The notes under the pieces: generated by a model
Seen by the model: the letters and a program-made list of their open reading frames with translations, nothing else
The model's database searches: none
Told to the model about the DNA's origin: nothing
Part shown: in pieces, positions 47,201 through 55,556 of the stretch
Layout of the letters: the number at the start of each line of letters is the position of its first letter
Position numbering within the stretch: the first letter of the stretch is position 1
Assembly (NCBI RefSeq): GCF_016862795.1
Contig: NZ_BONQ01000047.1
Location: forward strand, 89,248-153,247
Length of the DNA stretch: 64,000 bases
Direction of reading: 5' to 3'
Source of the DNA: Dactylosporangium siamense
GTDB taxonomy: Bacteria > Actinomycetota > Actinomycetes > Mycobacteriales > Micromonosporaceae
Made by a program: the position numbers and the translations under genes

Positions 47201-48431
47201 CAAACAGGCCAGGACCCAGCTGCGCGCCGCAACCGAGACGGTCCAGCGCCTGACGCGCGAGGCTGCCACCGCCGCCGCCGAAGCGGGGCACGCGCTCGGC
47301 CGCGTCCGCGAACTGAGGGAAGCGCTGGCCGAAGACACCGCAGCCGTACTGCAAAGGCTCAGCCAGCCCGGGGTCATCGAAACCGCCTTCACGACCCGAC
47401 CCGAGTCCATGTTCGCGGACACAGCACCAGAAGTCGTCGAAACCAGCGCGGCGACGCTGCTGGCCGGCCTGCGACGGGCGAAAGCCGACGAGAACGCCCT
47501 CCTCCGTGCTCAACAGGCGTTCGAGCAGGCCATCTCCGGCAGCTACGACGTTTCCGCCACCGTCTCGGCAGGCATCAGGCTGTTCGAGCTGATCGACGCC
47601 GACGGCCGGCGGCCGCTCGCCCAGGCCGCCGTCGAGGTCGAGCAGCAGTGCGAGGCCGGCCGCGCCGCGCTCACGGCACGGGAGCAGCAGGTGTTCACCG
47701 ACTTCGTCCTCGGTGAGGTCGGTGAGGAACTGCGGCGCCGGCTCGGTCAGGCGACGCACCTGATCGCGGCCATGAACGGCAGCCTCCGGTCGATCCGCAC
47801 CAGCCAGGGCATCGGGGTACGCCTCACCTGGAAGCTGTCCGATGACGCGAGCGGCGACATCGCGCGGATCAAGGAGCTGATCACGACTGCCGCGGCGGTC
47901 CGCACAGCGATGCAGGACCGGGAACTCACGGCGCTGCTGTCCGCCCGGGTCGCCGCCGAAGCCGTGCAGGATCCGACCGCGGGATACGCCATTCACCTCC
48001 GTGGTGCGCTGGACTATCGGGCCTGGCACACCGTCGAGGTCTTCATCACCGGCCCGGAACCAGGTCGCGAGCGAAGGATCAGCCGCCGGGCGAAGTTGTC
48101 CCAGGGCGAGACACGGTTCGTGTCGTACGTGACGCTGTTCGCCGCGATCGACGCCTACCTGTCCGGCCTGGAGAACCCGGCGACATCACTGCGGCTCATC
48201 CTCCTCGACGACGCGTTCGCCAAGGTCGACGAACCCACCATCGCCGAACTGCTCGGCCTGCTGGTCCGGCTGGACGTCGACTTCGCGATGACCGGCCACG
48301 CACTGTGGGGCTGCGTGCCGCAGGTCCCGGCCCTCGACATCTACGAGATCTGCCGCGAGGAAGGCACCCCCGCCGCGACCGCCCACGTCCGTTGGGACGG
48401 TCGTAACCGACAGTTCCTGCACACCGCATGA
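44271..48431 (+). CDS. jetC: Wadjet JetC (SMC/MukB-like ATPase, TIGR02680-type)
   Basis: At 1386 aa it is the motor of the complex. Walker A is GTNGSGKSRALEMLLP (about residues 46-61). Two long Ala/Arg/Glu-rich coiled coils flank a hinge-like region around residues 640-760 (LWRCLDFADGVDDQRRAGIE, VAALIERIAFNDPG). The C-terminal head has the signature KLSQGETRFVSYVTLF and Walker B LRLILLDDAFAKVDEPT. It should extrude DNA loops and recognise small circular plasmids. The start overlaps jetB and the stop overlaps jetD, both in ATGA. Confidence 0.9.
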   Translation: MSDTFDGTPLRHHPHRWRLSRAGFVNVWHYYETTFDISGGRLILRGTNGSGKSRALEMLLPFLLDADRRNMGTGSSVRMEDLMNAGAGEQGNRLGYMWLELRRDPDPALDGGGEPQHLTLGALVRFAISTKEAKVWYFTTPLRVGDELPLLGRDRQPLSRRDLAELVTEERITDVAEKHRERVRAEVFGLTGQLGKERFDGLLKLLHTLRSPDVGNRIEEGRLPAILADALPPLSEDALTDAGQQLDGLTSTRADQERLEAAREQITTFLDVYRKYVTGVLSASLLSVKDRAAVVRQSAGDAARLAAAAEKLERGAADAQERTTALDEQVQQLDATLAALRESDAYRNASDLLQLTTVVRTLASTADKAFDHAAQLRDDEARRAREAGPVADDVASAVVALSDTVQRLQVLLPSIGIATHGLPTAVQVDRGPGPQPTDLVRTSREQDPERLARPAADTLTLVPADVGDIVEAARQVEPAAQARSAQAANRAADARRLRHERQRVDAAATKAGDAEQRAVEDEQAAEQAAEQRDDAAIALADAWHTWTTARATTDLLGTTDWPAHPILGAILADRTALCGDGRPAVTLPELDRAADDAVSEAEADVAAALSRLDDADRADAETVGRLTAERKQLLEAQDPEPQPPSWVRPSGGAALWRCLDFADGVDDQRRAGIEAALLASGLLVAEVDEDGRLTTADGQLLVSPTGGPATRPLSAVLTADPDGPVAPNAVAALIERIAFNDPGAGTWVGDDGRWGNGPLRGRHTVPAARHIGAAARAAARAARLAQIATELADLEAARELRDRDREQLRHRRLALRDLRRSAPRSMVLAQARAEYAAAVKQASRSAASAGTLRAEADRLVRAWAEQDREHRRVCAEFALPADEEPLLELRRRADKVVVGCADVGTGAAGVRQVLRRYASAVEAVADTAARRTDAEQDAGNAWETWRSEATRLDVLRDAVGAEADTVQRQEAQTEAALKQARTQLRAATETVQRLTREAATAAAEAGHALGRVRELREALAEDTAAVLQRLSQPGVIETAFTTRPESMFADTAPEVVETSAATLLAGLRRAKADENALLRAQQAFEQAISGSYDVSATVSAGIRLFELIDADGRRPLAQAAVEVEQQCEAGRAALTAREQQVFTDFVLGEVGEELRRRLGQATHLIAAMNGSLRSIRTSQGIGVRLTWKLSDDASGDIARIKELITTAAAVRTAMQDRELTALLSARVAAEAVQDPTAGYAIHLRGALDYRAWHTVEVFITGPEPGRERRISRRAKLSQGETRFVSYVTLFAAIDAYLSGLENPATSLRLILLDDAFAKVDEPTIAELLGLLVRLDVDFAMTGHALWGCVPQVPALDIYEICREEGTPAATAHVRWDGRNRQFLHTA

Positions 48432-49729
48432 GCGATCACCGACCACCGCTGCCGCCCGGCCTCCGCGCATATCTGACCGGCCCGGAGCTCGCGGGTGTCT
48501 GGTCCACCGCCCGCGCCCGGCTGGAGCGCAACGGCCTCCAGATCACCGGCACGATCAGTGTCGACCTCGACGCCGCCGCGGCCGACCGCCTGTCCGGCCT
48601 GCTCAGCCGGCCGCTGCAAACCGGTCCGGGGCGACCCGTCAAGCTCGCCGACCTCGATGAGGCGCTCCGCCGCTCCGCAGCCCAACTTGGCCTCGTTTCC
48701 GCATTGCAGGCCATCCACGGCCGGCCGGTGACCGACCATCGCGCGGCGCGCCGGGACGTGCAGACACAGTGGGACGCAGTATGGCTCCGGCTCGACGCGG
48801 CGCTGGCCGGCGCCGGACTGGCCGACGCGGCATGGGTTCCCGCCTGGATCGCCGGCATGCGAAGCACCGGTGTCCTCACCCGGGCCGGGATCGACGCCGC
48901 AGACCGCGCGCTGGACCACGCGGTTGCCGCCCTCGCCGTCCTGCTGCCGCCCGCGGACCGGCCGACGGTCGAACTCGCCGCCCTGGCGAGCCGGGTCACT
49001 GGTGACGCCCACGGGCTGGACGACACGACGCTGGCGTCGCTGGTGCTGCTGCGCGCCGCCGCACTCGCACACGACAGGCCGGTGCCGGAAACCGCCGCCC
49101 AACGGCGGGACCTCTGGCAGCTCCTCGGCGTCGCCACCGACGCGGTCTCCGGAACGGTCCTCACCTGGCGGCTCCAACCACCCAGTGAGGACCGCTGGTC
49201 GAGGATGATGCGGGACCGGGCCAACCTCGGCCTCATCACCCATCTCACCCTGCACGAACTCGACAGGGCGGGTGCGGTGTCCTACGCCGGACCCGGCCAG
49301 GTCGTCTCCGTCTGCGAGAACCCACAAGTGCTGCAGGCTGCCGCGCACGCCGGCGTCGAGGCGCCGTTGATCTGCTTGTCCGGCAACCCCGCAACCGTCG
49401 GCACGCGCCTGCTGCGAGCACTGATCTCGGCCGGGAACCCTGTCCGGTACCACGGAGACTTCGACTGGCCCGGCGTCGCCATCGCCGGGCGCATCATCAG
49501 CCTCGGCGCCTCGCCTTGGCGTATGTCGGCCACTGACTACCGAACGGCGGCAGCGATGCTCGACCCCGACCACGCGATCGCCCTGACCGGCAAACCCGTT
49601 CCGACCGCATGGGAACCCGCGCTCAGCGCCGCCATGCAGGCTCGTGGACTGGCCGTCCACGAGGAGTCCTTGCTCGGTGTTCTCCTCATGGACCTCGCTG
49701 ACGACCACGGGACGACGATCAGCCCGTGA
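48428..49729 (+). CDS. jetD: Wadjet JetD (Toprim nuclease, DUF2399/TIGR02679-type)
   Basis: This 433-aa protein has an N-terminal unrecognised region (DUF3323-like position) and a C-terminal Toprim fold. The acidic Toprim site is seen as VVSVCENPQVLQAAA (Glu) and RYHGDFDWPGVAIAGRI (DxD-like), the layout known from topoisomerase-VI-like JetD nucleases that cleave the plasmid held by JetABC. It is the final gene of the operon; translational coupling with jetC by ATGA would keep nuclease and motor in proportion. Confidence 0.9.
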   Translation: MSDHRPPLPPGLRAYLTGPELAGVWSTARARLERNGLQITGTISVDLDAAAADRLSGLLSRPLQTGPGRPVKLADLDEALRRSAAQLGLVSALQAIHGRPVTDHRAARRDVQTQWDAVWLRLDAALAGAGLADAAWVPAWIAGMRSTGVLTRAGIDAADRALDHAVAALAVLLPPADRPTVELAALASRVTGDAHGLDDTTLASLVLLRAAALAHDRPVPETAAQRRDLWQLLGVATDAVSGTVLTWRLQPPSEDRWSRMMRDRANLGLITHLTLHELDRAGAVSYAGPGQVVSVCENPQVLQAAAHAGVEAPLICLSGNPATVGTRLLRALISAGNPVRYHGDFDWPGVAIAGRIISLGASPWRMSATDYRTAAAMLDPDHAIALTGKPVPTAWEPALSAAMQARGLAVHEESLLGVLLMDLADDHGTTISP

Positions 49730-49942
49730 TCAGTCCGTCACGAGTACCTGCGCGTTCCCAGCGCTGGAATGGCTCACTCGCTGGTGGCCCGCCGAATATG
49801 ATCAATCAATGCTGGCCAGGCTGCTTCTGCCTCGGCACGGCGTGCGGCGCAGCACTCCGGCCCGGCCGAGCAGATGATCGCGGCGCACATCCCGGCCCCA
49901 CTCCCCCGCGCCCGACCGGACGGGCTGACTACCCTCTGCGGA

Positions 49943-50899
49943 ATGGCTGACGATCTTGTGTACGCGGTGCGGCTGTTCGTCCCCGGTACCGCCGCCGACC
50001 CGACCCAATGGCAGGACGCCCTGGGACGGTCCGGCCTGACGTTGGACGGCGACTCGCTCACGTCGCAGCACCTTGGCTTCCGCGCGCTGGCGGAGTGGGT
50101 CGCCAACGACGGCTCGTTCGGGGATTCGTTCGGCTACGGCACGGTGACGCCGCAGGAGCAGCGCGCCATCGCCGGTGCCGGCAGCGCGCTGGTGCTGGAT
50201 CTGCCGGTGTACCTCGGTGCGGCGGCGGACCAGGTGGCGGCGCTGATCGCCGCGCTGGGCGACGCCGGTGCGCTGGGCGTGCGGCTGGAGCAGTCGAAGC
50301 TCGGCTGGACCGTCCCGCGCTGGATGCAGGCACTGCAGGGCGGCGACCCGTGGCTGCTGTACCGCAGCACCGTCGTGGTCCTGCAGGACGGCGGAGTGTC
50401 GCGCTCCTGCGGCATGCACGCTTTCGGGTTGCCGGACGCGGAGGTCGAGGCGCCGCCCGCCGAGGCCAACCGGCTCCTCGGGGTGTTCAACGTGTACCAG
50501 CTGGCCGAAGACCCGGTCCTGGTCACCGGCGACACCTTCCAGCCGGACATGGACACCCCACGCCGCCGCCTCGAACGCTGGCCCGACGCCGGCTACCCGC
50601 AGGACCACGCCTGCCACAACCCGTTCGGCGCCTGGCGGCTGGGCCCCGAGGGCGGCGTGGCGGATCCGCGGCGCGAGCTTCGGCTGGTGTTCGTCCCCGC
50701 GCTGGTCGCCGTGCTCACCGCCGCCGAGCGGCAGGCCGGCCGCCCACTGCACCGCGATGAGGTGGAACGCCTCACCAGTGGTGGCGCCTGCATGGCGATG
50801 CAGTACGGCGACGCGCAGCACCTCGAACGCACCCGCGGCTACGCCGACATCGAGCCGGAGCTCGCCTGGAGCCAGTGGCAGGTCCTGCGCTCAGCGTGA
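49943..50899 (+). CDS. DUF4261-like protein (318 aa)
   Basis: The ATG at 49943 is chosen (MADDLVYAVRLFVPGTAADP); the longer frame from 49874 has no Shine-Dalgarno sequence and low-complexity content. The core CGMHAFGLPDAEVEAPPAEA followed by LLGVFNVYQLAEDPVLVTGD matches the general look of DUF4261-type proteins. The C-terminal part (PFGAWRLGPEGGVADPRREL) is unrecognised. The biochemical role is unknown. It stands alone 213 bp after the Wadjet operon and is probably not part of it. Confidence 0.6.
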   Translation: MADDLVYAVRLFVPGTAADPTQWQDALGRSGLTLDGDSLTSQHLGFRALAEWVANDGSFGDSFGYGTVTPQEQRAIAGAGSALVLDLPVYLGAAADQVAALIAALGDAGALGVRLEQSKLGWTVPRWMQALQGGDPWLLYRSTVVVLQDGGVSRSCGMHAFGLPDAEVEAPPAEANRLLGVFNVYQLAEDPVLVTGDTFQPDMDTPRRRLERWPDAGYPQDHACHNPFGAWRLGPEGGVADPRRELRLVFVPALVAVLTAAERQAGRPLHRDEVERLTSGGACMAMQYGDAQHLERTRGYADIEPELAWSQWQVLRSA

Positions 50900-50917
50900 C
50901 GGCAGCGTCACCGGGCC

Positions 50918-51064
50918 ATGGTGGGATTCGGCGCGGGCGGCTGCCCGTCGCAGCTGACCGACGACCCCTCGAGCGGCTGGCAGTTCCTCGCGCCGTGCCC
51001 GCTCAACCAGCCCGACTGCGCGCCCAACCAAACGGGGCCGGGCGGCGGCACGGTGCCCATCTAG
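50918..51064 (+). CDS. Possible 48-aa small ORF
   Basis: MVGFGAGGCPSQLTDDPSSG continues as WQFLAPCPLNQPDCAPNQTG and ends GPGGGTVPI. It is in the same frame as the preceding gene's stop, has three Cys, and lacks a Shine-Dalgarno sequence. It could be a tiny secreted peptide, the tail of a decayed gene or chance. Confidence 0.2.
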   Translation: MVGFGAGGCPSQLTDDPSSGWQFLAPCPLNQPDCAPNQTGPGGGTVPI

Positions 51065-51074
51065 GATGGTGTCG

Positions 51075-51545
51075 ATGAGAGGTCTCCGGTTCCTGGTCGC
51101 GGTGGCGCTGCTCCCGGCGCTCGCCGCGGTCGCCGGGTGCACGCCGCGCGAGGTGTTCCTGGCGGCCGCGGGCTGGAGCGACGGGCAGCCGGTCGTGGTC
51201 CTCGCGCCGTGCAAGGGCAGCAAGGTCACCGAGGTGGCGCTGTACGAGGAGTCCGGGTCGGCGTGGGAGGTGACCAACGACGCCGGGGTCGACTACGCGG
51301 AGTTCCCGGTGTTCTCGACCCCGGCCGGGTGGACGCAGACGATCGGTGAGCTGCGGGAGCTGCGGGACGACACCTCGTACGCCGTGCTGGGCGAGATCAG
51401 CGGACACCCGCCGGTCGCCGGGGTGCGGTTCACGGCGCCGCAGTTGCGCGAGCTCGGGCCCGACGAGGTGCTCGCCCGGCCCGGCAAGACGGCGGAGAAG
51501 ATGTCGAAGGCCGCGTACCGGAAGTTCGCCCGCGGCGCGTGCTGA
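51075..51545 (+). CDS. Small lipoprotein of unknown function (156 aa)
   Basis: The start at 51075 follows AGGA at a good distance; an in-frame ATG lies 9 bp earlier. The signal peptide MRGLRFLVAVALLPALAAVA ends in a lipobox (AVAGC), so it is membrane-anchored on the outer face. The mature part (WSDGQPVVVLAPCKGSKVTE, VALYEESGSAWEVTNDAGV) contains a second Cys and resembles other small actinomycete lipoproteins that lack assigned families. It seems monocistronic. Confidence 0.6.
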   Translation: MRGLRFLVAVALLPALAAVAGCTPREVFLAAAGWSDGQPVVVLAPCKGSKVTEVALYEESGSAWEVTNDAGVDYAEFPVFSTPAGWTQTIGELRELRDDTSYAVLGEISGHPPVAGVRFTAPQLRELGPDEVLARPGKTAEKMSKAAYRKFARGAC

Positions 51546-51954
51546 CCGCCGGGGGCGGTCATTCCACGGTGGCGTAGAGGATCACGGTAGTGACGGCGGC
51601 AACCTGCCGGCGGACACCGCCGGTTCTGCGCGTTGGACTGCCCGGCCCCTCGTCCCGGGAAGCCGCGTCCTCGCAGGTAGACGGTGGTGCAACGTCCCAC
51701 CGTCCCAGGTGTGCGCCACGGGCTGGTCCGCGGCCGGGCCGCCGTGCCATGCTCCCTGCCGCCGGGCCGTGCAGGGAAAATGCGGTCCGGACCAAAGCGC
51801 CAGTTGGCGCCACGCCCCGCCATCTCCACACTGCCGTGTTACGCACCGTCACTATTTGTGACGACCCGCCGATCTGGGCTGATCGGCGGGACGGCGACGG
51901 ACGGTGAGCACGGGTGTGGTCCGGCAACTGTCCACCGACACGTGGAGCTACCCA
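51546..51954. other. Intergenic region without recognisable gene
   Basis: The 409 bp between the lipoprotein and DUF4173 genes contain only open frames without initiation signals or protein-like composition. The last 50 bp provide GGAG for the next start; no other element was recognised. Confidence 0.4.
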
Positions 51955-53988
51955 ATGACCGACGCCCTACCCGACGAAGTCGATCCGACCGTCCAACCGC
52001 CCGTGGCCGTACCGTATCTGCTGGTCATGCCCGGCGGCGATGGACAGCCGCAGCCGGTCGCCTGGCCCGGCACCGCCGAGGGGCAGACGACGTGGGCGAT
52101 TCCGGTGACGATTCCCGCGGGAACCCCGGGATTCGCAGTGTTCGTGCCCCTGGTCCCGGGTGCGCAGGCCAAGCCTGTCGACGGCATGACGGCCGCGCCC
52201 GTTGAGCCCGCGCCAGTCACGCCCGTTGTGGCCAAGCCAGTCACGCCCGTTGTGGCCAAGCCAGTCACGCCCGTTGTGGCCACAGCCGCCGCGCCTGTTG
52301 AGGAACTGCCCGACGACGAGCTCGAAGAGGACGAGGACGAAGACGAAGACGAAGACGACGAGGCTGTCGCACCGCCGTCTGGCGCGCCCCTCCCGCCGCC
52401 GGGCTCACCCTTCCCGCGGCAGCCTGCGGCGCCCTCGTACCGGCCCTATCAGACCGTTCCGCGGGTCATGGGGCCGCCGCGACCGCTGGCGCCCGGGTTC
52501 CTGGAAGCACGTTGGCCCGGGCCGAAGCCGGCGAGCGGCTGGCGCGTGCCGGTCGCCGTGCTCGTCGGCGGACTCGTCGCCGCGATCGTCCTGCCCGGCA
52601 CGCGGGTCGGCATCGGCTGGTTCCTCGGTGGGTTCGCGCTCGTCGCCGCCGTCATCGCCGGCATCTGGCCGGCCGCCGCAGCACTGCCGAAGGCCGACCG
52701 TGCGATGCGGGCCGTCTGGGCCGGCTCCGCGGTCGTCCTGCTGTCGGTGCTGGCGTTCCGCAACGCCTGGTGGCTCGTCACGTTCTGCGTGCTGGGCGCG
52801 CTCGGCTGCGCCGCCCTGGCCATCGTCGGCGGCCAACGCGTCCGCTCCATACTGTTCAGCCTCGTGGCGGCGCCGTTCGCGGCCTTGCGCGGCATCCCGT
52901 GGGTGGCCAAGCACCTCAGCGCCACCGGCGACCGGCGCGAGCCGCCCCGCCACACCCAGCGCGTCGTCTGGTCGGCCATCATCACGGTCCTGTTCGTACT
53001 GGTCTTCGGCGCGCTGCTCTCCTCCGCCGACGCCGCGTTCTCGCAGGTGCTCTCCGCCATCGTGCCGACGGTCAGCGTCGGCCGCGTGTTCCTGTTCATC
53101 ATGTGCGCGCTGATCGCCGTCGCGGCCGTCTACACCGTCGCCGCGCCGCCGGACCTGTCCACCATCGACAAGCCGGGCACCGCGCGGCTGCGCCGCCTGG
53201 AGTGGGGACTGCCGATCGGGGCGCTGGTCCTGCTGTACAGCGGATTCGTCGTCGTGCAGGCCACCGTCCTGTTCGGCGGCCAGCACCACGTGCTGCAGAC
53301 CGCCGGCCTCAGCTACGCCGAATACGCCCGCAGCGGCTTCTGGCAGCTGGCGACCGTCACGGTACTGACGATCGCCGTGCTGGGCGGCGTGACCCGCTGG
53401 GCCAGCCGCGAGGACCGGGTCGACCGCATCCTGCTGCGCACGCTGCTCGGCCTGCTCTCGTCGCTGAGCATCGTGATCGTCGTGTCGGCACTGTCCCGCA
53501 TGTACGCCTACCAGAAGGTCTACAGCTTCACCGGCGAGCGCATCTTCGTGATGGCGTTCGAGCTGCTCCTCGGCACCGTGTTCATCATGATCATGGTGGC
53601 CGGCATCCGGTGGCGCGGCGCCTGGATCCCGTCGACGAGCGTCGGTCTCGCGGTCGTCATGCTGCTCACCCTCGCGGTGCTCAACCCGGAGGACTACGCG
53701 GCCCGCCGCAACATCGCGCGCTACAAGGAGACCGGCAAGATCGACGCCTGGTACCTGCGCGCCCTGTCCTCCGACGCCACCCCGGCCCTGTCGACCCTCC
53801 CGGACCTGGTCCGCCGCTGCACGCTGAGCTGGATCGTCGCCGACCTGGACGAGCCGGACCCGTGGTACGGCTGGAACCTCGGCCGCGAAAACGCTCGTGA
53901 CGCCCTGGACCGCGTGGGCTCCTCCGGCATCGGAGGCTCGAGCGACTGCCAACGGGCCGACCAGTTCGACCTGCCGAAGACACGCTGA
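51955..53988 (+). CDS. DUF4173-family multi-spanning membrane protein (677 aa)
   Basis: The start at 51955 follows GGAG. The N-terminal 210 residues are cytoplasm-like: a Pro/Val region, three PVTPVVAK repeats, a long acidic run (DDELEEDEDEDEDEDDEA) and a Pro-rich stretch. About ten hydrophobic helices then follow, beginning WRVPVAVLVGGLVAAIVLP. The last 60 residues (YLRALSSDATPALSTLPDLV) form the typical DUF4173 tail. The function of the family is not established. The acidic repeat-rich head is unusual and may bind cations or partners. A strong terminator follows. Confidence 0.75.
   Translation: MTDALPDEVDPTVQPPVAVPYLLVMPGGDGQPQPVAWPGTAEGQTTWAIPVTIPAGTPGFAVFVPLVPGAQAKPVDGMTAAPVEPAPVTPVVAKPVTPVVAKPVTPVVATAAAPVEELPDDELEEDEDEDEDEDDEAVAPPSGAPLPPPGSPFPRQPAAPSYRPYQTVPRVMGPPRPLAPGFLEARWPGPKPASGWRVPVAVLVGGLVAAIVLPGTRVGIGWFLGGFALVAAVIAGIWPAAAALPKADRAMRAVWAGSAVVLLSVLAFRNAWWLVTFCVLGALGCAALAIVGGQRVRSILFSLVAAPFAALRGIPWVAKHLSATGDRREPPRHTQRVVWSAIITVLFVLVFGALLSSADAAFSQVLSAIVPTVSVGRVFLFIMCALIAVAAVYTVAAPPDLSTIDKPGTARLRRLEWGLPIGALVLLYSGFVVVQATVLFGGQHHVLQTAGLSYAEYARSGFWQLATVTVLTIAVLGGVTRWASREDRVDRILLRTLLGLLSSLSIVIVVSALSRMYAYQKVYSFTGERIFVMAFELLLGTVFIMIMVAGIRWRGAWIPSTSVGLAVVMLLTLAVLNPEDYAARRNIARYKETGKIDAWYLRALSSDATPALSTLPDLVRRCTLSWIVADLDEPDPWYGWNLGRENARDALDRVGSSGIGGSSDCQRADQFDLPKTR
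52213..52283 (+). repeat. 24-bp in-frame tandem repeat (3 copies)
   Basis: Three nearly perfect units starting CCAGTCACGCCCGTTGTGGC encode PVTPVVAK twice and PVTPVVAT. They lie in the N-terminal disordered part of the DUF4173 protein and could vary in number between strains. Confidence 0.85.
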
Positions 53989-54000
53989 CGCGCCACCCAC

Positions 54001-54033
54001 GGACCGGGCCGCAGCACGGCGGCGGCCCGGTCC
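54001..54033 (+). terminator. Terminator of the DUF4173 gene
   Basis: A perfect 12-bp GC-only/near-GC stem (54001-54012 with 54022-54033, 9-nt loop) begins 12 bp after the stop at 53988. Just beyond, on the minus strand at 54055-54115, VVKQTKAELEVNLAKAIRTV ends in TGA and may be the tail of a lost gene. Confidence 0.65.
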
Positions 54034-54169
54034 GGGCCGTTCGGCTGCGTTCAGACCGTGCGGATCGCCTTCGCGAGGTTCACCTCCAGTTCGGCCTTCG
54101 TCTGCTTGACGACCTACGCCGGCCGGTCGCGGTCGACGCGCCACGACTCGCTCGGCGGGCATCATGGCC

Positions 54170-54475
54170 CGGTCGGTCAGCGGGCTCGCCGACGACCGGT
54201 TTCCGTCACGACTCCATCCTGACCGGCATCCAGGCGATCACGAACCCGGGTGCCGCCAACAAACTTCACCGTCGACGACAACGTGGTGCACGGTACCCGC
54301 AACGGCAGCCGCACACTGGAAGGTGACTCCGGCGCTCCGGTGTACACCGTACGGTCGGACGGCGGCATCGCGGCGAAGGGCATCCACAGCGGCGGCACGA
54401 CAGCGGCGACCGCCAACCCCTGCCACGATCTACGACCCGTACACCACGCTCCCCGGTTACCTGCTGACCAGCTGA
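54170..54475 (+). pseudogene. S1-family (trypsin-like) protease remnant
   Basis: One frame reads RTLEGDSGAPVYTVRSDGGI followed by KGIHSGGTTAATANP, with the GDSG catalytic-serine motif. After a frameshift near 54420 it ends ATIYDPYTTLPGYLLTS at 54475. The His and Asp of the triad and the signal peptide are absent, and the upstream part lies in other frames. It is a decayed secreted protease. The first frame runs on into the next gene without a stop, which should not be read as a fusion. Confidence 0.65.
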
Positions 54476-54486
54476 AAGGACCCGCC

Positions 54487-55365
54487 ATGCGTGCCCTGGG
54501 CGTCGCGATCCTGCTCGCCGCAGCACTGACGGCGACCGGCTGCGATGCCCAGGAGCCCCCTACCGTCGGCTTCGGCGGACCGAATCCGGCGGTCGGGGAC
54601 TCCGCGGCCGACGCACTCGCCGCCTGGCGGGACTTCCCGGCCGACCGGCATCCGCGGCCGGTGGTGCTGCTGGGCGACCCGGCAGTGGTGGGGCGGGGCT
54701 TCGCCGACGTGGCGGGCAAGGAGGCCTTCGCCGCGCGCAGTTTCACGCTGACCGCCACCGCCCCGGCCGCCCCGAACCCCACCGCCCGCGTCCAACTGCC
54801 CGACGGCGCGGCCGACCTCCCGATCGTCGCCGCCGCCGACGCGTTCACGGCGCTGTCGCGCTCCGGCCTCCTGCCGGGCAGCGAGCCGAAGCCTTCGAGC
54901 ACGTATCCGCCGCTCGTCCTGGACCGCGTCTCCTTCGGTACGGCCGAGTTCCGGACCGACCGCGGCGCGGCGACGCTGCCGGCCTGGCTGTTCTCCGGCC
55001 CGGGCCTGCTCGACCGCATCGCGTGGCCCGCTGTGGCGCCCGAGGCGATCTGGCACCTCGGTGCGCTGGCCGACTCGGGGCGCACCGGCCGGGTCTCGCC
55101 GGACGGCCGGACGTTGACCCTGCACCTACCCGAGGCACCTACCGCCTGCGACGACCCGGCGGTGACCTACCACGCCGTCGCGCTGACGTCACGGCAGGCG
55201 GTGGCCGTCCACATCGAACCGACGCGTACCGCAGCACCCACACGGGCCAACTGCGCCGGCGACGACATGCTGCGCCTGACCGACTACGACGTGACCCTGA
55301 CCGAGCCGCTCGGCGGTCGCGTGGTGCTCGGCCCGAACGGCAGCCCGATCGCCATCTCCGCCTGA
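54487..55365 (+). CDS. Lipoprotein of unknown function (292 aa)
   Basis: AAAGGA stands before the ATG at 54487. Signal peptide MRALGVAILLAAALTATGC has a lipobox ending at Cys19. The mature protein (ADALAAWRDFPADRHPRPVV, LDRVSFGTAEFRTDRGAATL, PAWLFSGPG) is soluble and Pro/Ala-rich, has two C-terminal Cys that could pair, and ends NGSPIAISA. No family was recognised. It stands alone between the protease relic and the convergent multicopper oxidase. Confidence 0.65.
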   Translation: MRALGVAILLAAALTATGCDAQEPPTVGFGGPNPAVGDSAADALAAWRDFPADRHPRPVVLLGDPAVVGRGFADVAGKEAFAARSFTLTATAPAAPNPTARVQLPDGAADLPIVAAADAFTALSRSGLLPGSEPKPSSTYPPLVLDRVSFGTAEFRTDRGAATLPAWLFSGPGLLDRIAWPAVAPEAIWHLGALADSGRTGRVSPDGRTLTLHLPEAPTACDDPAVTYHAVALTSRQAVAVHIEPTRTAAPTRANCAGDDMLRLTDYDVTLTEPLGGRVVLGPNGSPIAISA

Positions 55366-55556
55366 GTAGCCTGGCTCCGTGAACAGGCCGGTCGTGATGG
55401 CGGCGTCGGTGGCGAGCTCAGCCCTGATCCACCGACGAGATTGATGTGGCGGGGATGCCCCGGACGCGACAATGCCCCCGCTGCGCGGGGTCGTCGCCGA
55501 CCGGCTGCGTGTGCCCACGGACAAGGCAAGGTCTGGCGAGGTCAGGGCGGTCGGGC

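Noticed and set aside
45773..47422. Minus-strand 549-codon open frame inside jetC
   Set aside because: It is Ser/Ala/Arg-rich shadow coding opposite the coiled coil, with no motifs.
54250..54486. Fusion of the GDSG protease fragment with the lipoprotein
   Set aside because: The frame is open only because the protease lost its stop through a frameshift. The lipoprotein has its own Shine-Dalgarno sequence and signal peptide at 54487.
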